A DNA stretch of 41,464 nucleotides, from contig LSRY02000085.1 of assembly GCA_001643675.2 (NCBI GenBank), positions 1 to 41,464 on the forward strand. The letters are read 5' to 3'. The position numbers and the translations under genes are program-made. The notes under the pieces are model-generated. The model saw nothing but the letters and a program-made list of their open reading frames with translations, searched no databases and was not told the DNA's origin. The DNA comes from Monocercomonoides exilis (lineage: Eukaryota; Preaxostyla; Oxymonadida; Polymastigidae). Shown piece by piece: positions 8,194 through 17,300 of this stretch. Numbering within the stretch: the stretch's first letter is position 1; each line of letters starts with the position of its first letter.

Positions 8194-8310
8194 AGGCAAA
8201 GATGGTGAACGTGTCTTCCAATCAATGCAGGATATTGAAGTTACGTAAAAATGTGTATTGGATGATGAAGAGCATCATGTTATTGTGGAACAAAAATTAA
8301 AGCAGTTGGA
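8190..8310 (+). other. Frame-disrupted join between N-terminal region and recombinase domain
   Basis: Frame 1 closes at 8191. Frame 2 then reads plausibly charged protein (KKEGEGKDGERVFQSMQD, then after one TAA, EEHHVIVEQKLKQLEQKK), and frame 1 resumes in KESIKDIDTFDENF. The switches fall at A-runs (near 8180 and near 8318), which suggests one-base indels. An alternative is an 81-bp intron at 8190-8270 (GTGAAG...GATGAAG), whose removal keeps frame 1 open throughout. The intron would lack a pyrimidine tract. Confidence 0.4.
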
Positions 8311-9177
8311 GCAAAAAAAGAATCAATCAAGGATATTGACACATTTGATGAAAACTTTCGGATAGTCAAAAGCTTAAACGATTTATATGGCAAAATGAAC
8401 ACAAAAGATTTATCTCCTCTTCCACAAGCTTCTTCTTATTCAAATTCTGCTCTTTCATCTCCCAGATACGTATATGACTCTCCAACGTTGTTCTCTGATG
8501 TGCTGAGAACATTTTCAAAAGAAGAATTGACTCCATACACAGAAGAAGGTCTGCCATTTAAGGAAGAAACAATTAAATCTCATTTGTGGGCTTTTCGTAT
8601 GTATATAGATTATTGCAAATCCTTCCATAAGCAAGCTTGGCCATTGCAGCCAGATGCAATGTACGGTTTTATAAAATTACTTGGAATTGCCGTGGGATAT
8701 TCATTTGAAACAGTTTGTGGAAGTATTAAGTATGCCTTGTATGCTATTTCTGAAACACGAACTGGTGAACCTGTTAGCAGTAAAGTCAAACTGAAGGTCT
8801 CAAGAGCAGAGAACGAGATACTGATTTACAAGGAGAAAAGAAGAAAGAAAGGACTTCCCACATCTCTTCATGAAAATGATGTTACAAAATGGCAGAAGCA
8901 TCCTTTAATTGTTTCGGATTTGCAGTGGATATTAGACTGCTATCCAGATTGGGTCATAGAGAAACCACGCGAAGCCTCTCTGTTTTTATTCGCTATGTCT
9001 ACTGGCGCTCGAGCACAGACTTGCAGTCAAATCAAACTGAAGGATATAATCAGAGTTGTTTCAATGCCTAACACAACTTTCGTAAAGGTTACGTTCAATT
9101 TGGAATGCACCAAGACCGCAAGCGGAGACGACCATTGCGTGACGATTGAAGGGAATATTGCGGAAAAAACAACATGA
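8269..9177 (+). pseudogene. Crypton-like tyrosine recombinase, core-binding domain and first catalytic Arg (5' part)
   Basis: Open from 8269 (first ATG 8395) to TGA 9175-9177. Counting from that ATG, residues 53-125 (FKEETIKSHLWAFRMYIDYC..., PLQPDAMYGFIKLLG) look like the helical SAM-like core-binding domain of tyrosine recombinases. Residues 200-215 give the box-I motif MSTGARAQTCSQIKLKDI, with the catalytic Arg206. These enzymes cut and rejoin DNA through a covalent 3'-phosphotyrosine and move Crypton-type and DIRS-type elements. The frame ends in GNIAEKTT, exactly where the next frame reads GNIAEKNNMNVIWWL through the same A6 run (9164-9169). One missing base therefore separates the two halves. 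Either the gene is a recent pseudogene or the assembly lost a homopolymer base. Programmed frameshifting is possible but less likely. Confidence 0.7.
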
Positions 9178-10235
9178 ATGTAATCTGGTGGTTGGAGCAA
9201 TTCTTAACAGAAGAGTACGGCTTATCATTGACTCGATTCAATAAATGGGATCTGAAGGAATTGGAATATCAAAAACTGTGGAATCTCAGAAAAGGAGCAA
9301 TGAGGGTACGATTGCAAAAGAGAGCATCAATGGCGGGATATCCAGAAAGGTTATTCGGATTTCATTCCTTCAGGTCCGGTTTTATGTGTTCTGCGCTGAT
9401 GAAAGGAGGGAAAGATACAAAACAAAGAGAATCAGTGATTGAAGCAACAGCATTAGTGGGCAATTGGATGACAGGTTCACCATCACAATGGGATTACATC
9501 AAGGAAGTGGAAAAGTCAACTATCGTGTCCAATAGATTAGTTCTTCCAAAGGAATTGTTAGAATCAGATGAGTATTTCGATGAATCACTCACGCATCCCA
9601 AAGTTTACCACAATATTGAAATGAAAGAACCATCTTGGACAGAAAGCTCCATCATTTCTTCGTTCGATTTTTATGTGCTTGAGATAATAAAGGCAGCCTG
9701 CAGTGAACAGCACTACCCTTACAGTTGTGTAACAAGATTAAACAGAATGGCAGCGAGAGCGTTTCTTCATGAACGAAATGTTCAATATTCTTCGAAAGAG
9801 TCGGTAATGAAACTTTCAAGAGAAGAGATCTTAAAGACTTTGTTGATTGATAAAAATGTGACTTCAGCTGTCAAAATTTATATTGAAGGAATAAAAGATT
9901 ATCTGAACGGTGATAAAAGGCTTATCTTTAAAAAGCCGAAAAGGAAAGTGCTTTTGAGGGAGAATCGTCCGGTCAATGCCGTAATGGGAACCAAAAGCAG
10001 ACGCAGATGGACTGTTCAAGAAGACAAAATACTGATGAAAATGTTCCTGCAACATAAACCGTTCCAGGAAATAAGCAAGAAACTGACAGACAGAACGTGG
10101 AATTCTTGCAGAGATAGAATCATCAATATAACGAAGAATCAAGCGAATTACAATTTCACAAAAAAGATGTCAAAATATGAAGAATATGTCATTGAAAACA
10201 AGTTGAAGGAAAAAGAAAAAAAAGCAAACTGTTAG
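9174..10235 (+). CDS. Crypton-like tyrosine recombinase catalytic domain with C-terminal Myb/SANT-like domain (3' part)
   Basis: 353 residues from the ATG at 9174, which is probably internal to the longer protein. Box II is GFHSFRSGF, giving His64 and Arg67. Trp98 in VGNWMTG and Tyr108 in SPSQWDYIKE follow at the usual spacing for the H/W position and the nucleophilic Tyr. With Arg206 of the 5' part, the full R-H-R-W-Y set is present. Residues about 277-325 (RRRWTVQEDKILMKMF, then EISKKLTDRTWNSCRDR) read as one Myb/SANT-like DNA-binding repeat with spaced Trp residues. The tail is Lys-rich. A recombinase carrying its own DNA-binding domain suggests self-directed target or end recognition. The frame ends at TAG. 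No accessory gene or inverted repeats are seen on either side. Confidence 0.72.
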   Translation: MNVIWWLEQFLTEEYGLSLTRFNKWDLKELEYQKLWNLRKGAMRVRLQKRASMAGYPERLFGFHSFRSGFMCSALMKGGKDTKQRESVIEATALVGNWMTGSPSQWDYIKEVEKSTIVSNRLVLPKELLESDEYFDESLTHPKVYHNIEMKEPSWTESSIISSFDFYVLEIIKAACSEQHYPYSCVTRLNRMAARAFLHERNVQYSSKESVMKLSREEILKTLLIDKNVTSAVKIYIEGIKDYLNGDKRLIFKKPKRKVLLRENRPVNAVMGTKSRRRWTVQEDKILMKMFLQHKPFQEISKKLTDRTWNSCRDRIINITKNQANYNFTKKMSKYEEYVIENKLKEKEKKANC

Positions 10236-13200
10236 GGATTACAATCATGATCAAATGAAACGTTTGAATAATCTAGCAAATTCACAGTATGATTCTTGAT
10301 TCTCATTTCATTCGAACTGAAAAAAATCCATAAATTTTCTACGTTGCTCAGTTCACAAACTTCAACAATCAGCTCACGTTTTTGAAAATTTGAATTGTTC
10401 TTTTCAAACATGAATTTAATCTGGAAGATTGCAATTAAAAATGTCAGTTTCAAATTTGAAAAACGTTTGATAATGACAATGAAGAGGTTAAAAATGCTTT
10501 GTTTGTGAGATAATTAACAAATGATATCATTCAAACCTTTTCTTTGAAACGAATGAAGATTTAAATTCCTTGAAAGCACATTCGAATTATGAAACATTTA
10601 CAAAACAGAAAAATCTTCAGAGCTGCCCAACTGATTCTTTCAACAGCAAAAATGCGAATGATAATGTATGATGAAAAGAATAATGGAGGAAAACAAAACT
10701 GGGTTGATTGTGAATGACGAAAGAGGTGCAACAGAAAAATGAAGTGATCAGATGAATGAACATTGCGCTCAGAAAAAATTCAGATTAAAGAAAACAACAC
10801 GTGTGCCATATGCCTTCAAGTGAATTTGACAACGATGAACATTGCATGACCGATGATGCATAATGTTTGTTAACATCACCAAAATTTGTATGACTCAGAA
10901 ATTCAGATTTAATCAAGAACTTTTATAGGAATTTTCTGCAATTGGAAAAAGTTCATATAAGAAGGAATGGAGTTTTTATTTGGAAAAATAGTATTTCATA
11001 GTCAATTTCCTTATTTTTATTAATATAGAAATAACTTCAACATGAAAATTACAAATAAAAAGGAATAAATGGATATTTATCTTAATTGGATAACGTGAAT
11101 CAAAATTTCAATAAATAACATTGAAAACAAGGAAATTTGACATGTTCAATCAAAGCTTGCAAAAAAAAGGTGATTGGAAAGTCTTGGGTTCAATGATGCA
11201 AATGATAAATCCACGCATTCATTGAAACATATGGCAATCTTTAGCTGTGAAAGATTCAACAAATTGAAAAGATTTCATAAATTGTTTTCATTCATTTGTT
11301 TATTCTTATTACATTGTGGCAATTTTCTTACGATGATCAGAATCTCACAAATAGAAATTGAAAGGAAAAGTGAAAGGATTGAATTCTTCATAATCATTAA
11401 ACACCGCGATTTGTAGTGCCAAACGTGAAATGAAAAAAATAAAACATCTAAATGCTGGTGAAGCACTCATTGACTATCATTTATTTCCTTTGTAAAATAG
11501 AAGAACTCTATTTGTTTGGTAAATAAACGAACAATTTGAAAAATCCTGAATTTGTTCATGATCCACTTATAACATTCACAGAAAAAGAGAAAATGGATGC
11601 TAATTTTTGATCAGAGTGGAAGAGGTTCCTTTTTTGAACTCGAAAAAATTTTGGCAACCAACAAGATAGAAATAATTGAATTCAACGTTGAATAATGGAT
11701 ATGATCGCTTGAAGAAAGAAAGTTTTATCCTAAACAACAATTTCCTCTTGAAAATTGTTTGCTGTTTCAAATCATGAAAGTGAATAGTGTGCTTAATTCT
11801 TTCAATTGAAGTTTTGTTTTTATTTCTTATAAATCATAAAAAAAACGTCTATTTTATCTTTGAATGAAAAAATCTCAACAAAATATCATCTATTCTGATA
11901 TCTCTAATTTTCCTTATTAATTAGTTTTCAAATTCGAAAATATTCTTTTGAACTTTGTATCAATTTGATGATTTCTTCTCTATGAATCGAAAGCTATTAG
12001 AAATTCATTTTTTGTCGAACAGAAGAAGATTTATTTATTGTTAGCAGGAGTTTGAATGGATTTTATTTCTGTTGTTTCATAAATGATGATGATTTTTTAT
12101 TTTGTTTTCTTCCATATAATGAAATAAGCTTTGATTATTAAACAACAATAATAATCCTTTACAAGGATGTAATGTGCATCGATATTGTGGAATGAAATAA
12201 CATATTAAACAAATGAAGAATTAGACAATATGAATCAAACTTATTTATTGGAAGAAGCATGAATAAAGGAAGAAATAAAATTGCAATGATTTCAATGAGG
12301 AAAAAACTGAAACTTTAAAACTAATAAACGGAGATTGACTTTTGAACAGATCAATTTTTTTGATGGATTATTGATGGAAATATCTAAGAAATGGAGAACG
12401 TGTTGCAGCTTTTCGTTAAGTGATGAAAAAGTTGAATAATTTTCAAAAATTGTTCGATGAAAATGGAGGAGATTAGCTTTTCGCAGCAAAGAGGATTTAG
12501 CAATTGAACAGAAAGAAGTCTATGATAAAACTGTTGAAGAATAAAGGAAAGGTTTGAAGTTTTTGTTTAATTTCAAATGTGATTATTTTCATGACGCAAT
12601 TTTTATGTGAAAACATATTAAAGTTGTGAAGGAAATTGATTTCACTTTATTTGGTAAACATTTTGGAAAAAAATAAATTTTATTAAAAGAATGAGCATTT
12701 TATTTTGTTTTGAACCATTTATTCGAATTTGTTTGGTCATATACGGGACCTTGAATGATATCGAAAATGTTAATGAAAGATGAGCTGAATGTTTGATTAT
12801 AATAAGCAAATTTATACATATGAGCGAAATGAATGTTAGCCATATTTTAAGGAATTATTATTTTGAATTAAAAGTTTGTACAAATTGGAAAACAATTCAT
12901 TGAAAATATTGTTATGATTGATTTTATTTTTATGTCACTCGAACCGATAGTTTCAATATGACTAGGAATGGTTTGCATTCAACATTTGTTTCGAAGTGTT
13001 GATTCATTTTAATTTGATGATCAAAATTGTAATTAAGAAAAGCGTATGAAAAAATAGAATTGTATTTAAAGCATTTTTCAGTTATGAAAGCAAAATGAAA
13101 AAGTACATTCATTTGGAAAAGAATTATGCAGCTGTGAAATGCAATGATAATTGCTAAAGCAAACAAACATTGAAGATCAAAGGCATTTTGTTCGAGGAAA

Positions 13201-13618
13201 TATAAAAGAAGAAGCATTTACGGAAGACGGAGAAAGGAAGAAACAGAAAGGACAATGTTTGCTGTCTATTGTTAAACATTAGTGCACATTAATATTCATC
13301 TGTTGTGTCATAACAATTTCGGAATGAACAGCTAAACAGATTTTGAATAATTATGACATCCAAAGAGAAAGAAGAAAAGCATACGATTATTTACAACGTT
13401 GCAAACGTTCAGTGAAAGATAGTGACTGTGTTTAATGAATATTCACATGAGTGTGATTGTTTGCTAAAGAATGAATGAAAAAAACATCAATAAATATTAT
13501 AAAAAACAATTAAGGGATTTTTGATAATTTTTATGAAAAAATATTTTTAAAAAAATATAATTTTAAAAATAAAAATTTAAAAAAATATAAATCAAAAAAT
13601 TAAAAATTGAAACTAATA
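10236..13618. other. AT-rich region without recognisable genes
   Basis: About 3.4 kb of strongly AT-rich DNA. I find no domain, RNA gene, telomeric tract or long repeat. The frames present are short, hydrophobic or Asn/Lys/Phe-rich and typical of AT-rich noise (for example minus 12930-13217). The last 120 bases (13500-13618) are almost entirely A/T with short poly-A and poly-T runs, and they end abruptly at the GC-rich junction of the satellite. Confidence 0.5.
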
Positions 13619-13706
13619 GCGCTCCCCTAAGCTCGACGAGCAAAAGTCTAAGGAGCGAGCACGAAATGCGAGCGAAGCGAGCATTTTGTGCGAAGCGACG
13701 TGACTT
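13619..13706. repeat. GC-rich palindromic junction block at the left edge of the satellite
   Basis: This block is absent from the other satellite units, where GAGCCTAGGGCAGCGCGCAG precedes the shared CGGCTCGGAGAG. It contains a perfect GCTCGACGAGC palindrome (13631-13641), an imperfect inverted pair (CGCTCCCCTAAG against CTAAGGAGCG), and GCGAGC/GCGAAGCGAGC direct repeats flanked by AAATGC...GCATTT. Sequence identity with the satellite starts at about 13707. It may be an insertion or recombination end, or the founding edge of the array. Confidence 0.55.
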
Positions 13707-14071
13707 CGGCTCGGAGAGAGTGGGGAGCGCCTTGCAACGCTGTCCTATCACTCTCTCCCCCATTCACACACACTCTGCATGTGTTTTGAGTGTAAGTTTT
13801 GTGTTTATTTCGGCTGAGAAGGTCTTTTCTCTCTGAAAGGGCCCTCTCACCCGAAATATCACTCAACACCAAATAGAGTGTGTTTTTCTTTTTCGATAAA
13901 AATTACAAAATTTGTGTTGATAGCTCCCTGGCTCCTGTGGCCTGCACAGCAGGCCACACCACTCACCGCGCCCTCCCCGCCCCGCAAAAAAAATAATATG
14001 AAAAATTCGGTTATTTCAGTGAAATGACTGAAAAGAGCCTAGGGCAGCGCGCAGCGCGTTCCTTCCGGCTC

Positions 14072-14117
14072 GGAGAGAGTGGGGAGCGCCTTGCAACGCT
14101 GTCCTATCACTCTCTCC
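14072..14117. repeat. Dyad A of the satellite monomer (representative copy)
   Basis: GGAGAGAGTG (14072-14081) pairs exactly with CACTCTCTCC (14108-14117), and inside them AGCG (14085-14088) pairs with CGCT (14097-14100). The same structure recurs once per unit. In diverged right-hand units the left arm is often shortened to GGAGAGTG, weakening the stem. Confidence 0.6.
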
Positions 14118-14293
14118 CCATTCACACACACTCTGCATGTGTTTTGAGTGTAAGTTTTGTGTTTATTTCGGCTGAGAAGGTCTTTTCTCTCTGAAAGGGC
14201 CCTCTCACCCGAAATATCACTCAACACCAAATAGAGTGTGTTTTTCTTTTTCGATAAAAATTACAAAATTTGTGTTGATAGCTCCCTGGCTCC

Positions 14294-14316
14294 TGTGGCC
14301 TGCACAGCAGGCCACA
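14294..14316. repeat. Dyad B of the satellite monomer (representative copy), 9-bp hairpin
   Basis: TGTGGCCTG (14294-14302), the loop CACAG, and the exact reverse complement CAGGCCACA (14308-14316). It recurs in every unit. It is among the most conserved parts of the monomer, still intact in many of the most diverged units near 40150, 40510, 40860 and 41185. A protein-binding dyad or a hairpin in a transcript are both possible. Confidence 0.7.
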
Positions 14317-17300
14317 CCACTCACCGCGCCCTCCCCGCCCCGCAAAAAATAATATGAAAAATTCGGTTATTTCAGTGAAATGACTGAAAAGAGCCTAGGG
14401 CAGCGCGCAGCGCGTTCCTTCCGGCTCGGAGAGAGTGGGGAGCGCCTTGCAACGCTGTCCTATCACTCTCTCCCCCATTCACACACACTCTGCATGTGTT
14501 TTGAGTGTAAGTTTTGTGTTTATTTCGGCTGAGAAGGTCTTTTCTCTCTGAAAGGGCCCTCTCACCCGAAATATCACTCAACACCAAATAGAGTGTGTTT
14601 TTCTTTTTCGATAAAAATTACAAAATTTGTGTTGATAGCTCCCTGGCTCCTGTGGCCTGCACAGCAGGCCACACCACTCACCGCGCCCTCCCCGCCCCGC
14701 AAAAAAATAATATGAAAAATTCGGTTATTTCAGTGAAATGACTGAAAAGAGCCTAGGGCAGCGCGCAGCGCGTTCGCTTCCGGCTCGGAGAGAGTGGGGA
14801 GCGCCTTGCAACGCTGTCCTATCACTCTCTCCCCATTCACACACACTCTGCATGTGTTTTGAGTGTAAGTTTTGTGTTTATTTCGGCTGAGAAGGTCTTT
14901 TCTCTCTGAAAGGGCCCTCTCACCCGAAATATCACTCAACACCAAATAGAGTGTGTTTTTCTTTTTCGATAAAAATTACAAAATTTGTGTTGATAGCTCC
15001 CTGGCTCCTGTGGCCTGCACAGCAGGCCACACCACTCACCGCGCCCTCCCCGCCCCGCAAAAAAAAAATAATATGAAAAATTCGGTTATTTCAGTGAAAT
15101 GACTGAAAAGAGCCTAGGGCAGCGCGCAGCGCGTTCCTTCCGGCTCGGAGAGAGTGGGGAGCGCCTTGCAACGCTGTCCTATCACTCTCTCCCCATTCAC
15201 ACACACTCTGCATGTGTTTTGAGTGTAAGTTTTGTGTTTATTTCGGCTGAGAAGGTCTTTTCTCTCTGAAAGGGCCCTCTCACCCGAAATATCACTCAAC
15301 ACCAAATAGAGTGTGTTTTTCTTTTTCGATAAAAATTACAAAATTTGTGTTGATAGCTCCCTGGCTCCTGTGGCCTGCACAGCAGGCCACACCACTCACC
15401 GCGCCCTCCCCGCCCCGCAAAAAAATAATATGAAAAATTCGGTTATTTCAGTGAAATGACTGAAAAGAGCCTAGGGCAGCGCGCAGCGCGTTCCTTCCGG
15501 CTCGGAGAGAGTGGGGAGCGCCTTGCAACGCTGTCCTATCACTCTCTCCCCATTCACACACACTCTGCATGTGTTTTGAGTGTAAGTTTTGTGTTTATTT
15601 CGGCTGAGAAGGTCTTTTCTCTCTGAAAGGGCCCTCTCACCCGAAATATCACTCAACACCAAATAGAGTGTGTTTTTCTTTTTCGATAAAAATTACAAAA
15701 TTTGTGTTGATAGCTCCCTGGCTCCTGTGGCCTGCACAGCAGGCCACACCACTCACCGCGCCCTCCCCGCCCCGCAAAAAAATAATATGAAAAATTCGGT
15801 TATTTCAGTGAAATGACTGAAAAGAGCCTAGGGCAGCGCGCAGCGCGTTCCTTCCGGCTCGGAGAGAGTGGGGAGCGCCTTGCAACGCTGTCCTATCACT
15901 CTCTCCCCATTCACACACACTCTGCATGTGTTTTGAGTGTAAGTTTTGTGTTTATTTCGGCTGAGAAGGTCTTTTCTCTCTGAAAGGGCCCTCTCACCCG
16001 AAATATCACTCAACACCAAATAGAGTGTGTTTTTCTTTTTCGATAAAAATTACAAAATTTGTGTTGATAGCTCCCTGGCTCCTGTGGCCTGCACAGCAGG
16101 CCACACCACTCACCGCGCCCTCCCCGCCCCGCAAAAAATAATATGAAAAATTCGGTTATTTCAGTGAAATGACTGAAAAGAGCCTAGGGCAGCGCGCAGC
16201 GCGTTCCTTCCGGCTCGGAGAGAGTGGGGAGCGCCTTGCAACGCTGTCCTATCACTCTCTCCCCATTCACACACACTCTGCATGTGTTTTGAGTGTAAGT
16301 TTTGTGTTTATTTCGGCTGAGAAGGTCTTTTCTCTCTGAAAGGGCCCTCTCACCCGAAATATCACTCAACACCAAATAGAGTGTGTTTTTCTTTTTCGAT
16401 AAAAATTACAAAATTTGTGTTGATAGCTCCCTGGCTCCTGTGGCCTGCACAGCAGGCCACACCACTCACCGCGCCCTCCCCGCCCCGCAAAAAAAAATAA
16501 TATGAAAAATTCGGTTATTTCAGTGAAATGACTGAAAAGAGCCTAGGGCAGCGCGCAGCGCGTTCCTTCCGGCTCGGAGAGAGTGGGGAGCGCCTTGCAA
16601 CGCTGTCCTATCACTCTCTCCCCATTCACACACACTCTGCATGTGTTTTGAGTGTAAGTTTTGTGTTTATTTCGGCTGAGAAGGTCTTTTCTCTCTGAAA
16701 GGGCCCTCTCACCCGAAATATCACTCAACACCAAATAGAGTGTGTTTTTCTTTTTCGATAAAAATTACAAAATTTGTGTTGATAGCTCCCTGGCTCCTGT
16801 GGCCTGCACAGCAGGCCACACCACTCACCGCGCCCTCCCCGCCCCGCAAAAAAATAATATGAAAAATTCGGTTATTTCAGTGAAATGACTGAAAAGAGCC
16901 TAGGGCAGCGCGCAGCGCGTTCCTTCCGGCTCGGAGAGAGTGGGGAGCGCCTTGCAACGCTGTCCTATCACTCTCTCCCCATTCACACACACTCTGCATG
17001 TGTTTTGAGTGTAAGTTTTGTGTTTATTTCGGCTGAGAAGGTCTTTTCTCTCTGAAAGGGCCCTCTCACCCGAAATATCACTCAACACCAAATAGAGTGT
17101 GTTTTTCTTTTTCGATAAAAATTACAAAATTTGTGTTGATAGCTCCCTGGCTCCTGTGGCCTGCACAGCAGGCCACACCACTCACCGCGCCCTCCCCGCC
17201 CCGCAAAAAAAATAATATGAAAAATTCGGTTATTTCAGTGAAATGACTGAAAAGAGCCTAGGGCAGCGCGCAGCGCGTTCCTTCCGGCTCGGAGAGAGTG

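Noticed and set aside
9173-9180. Independent second gene starting at the ATG of 9174, overlapping the stop of the upstream frame
   Set aside because: The join splits a single recombinase domain (Arg box upstream; HxxR and Tyr downstream), and the protein sense continues through the A6 run, so a one-base indel is the simpler reading.
12930-13217. 95-residue hydrophobic minus-strand frame as a membrane protein
   Set aside because: Leu/Phe/Ile richness follows from the AT-rich composition; there is no motif and no neighbouring coding signal.
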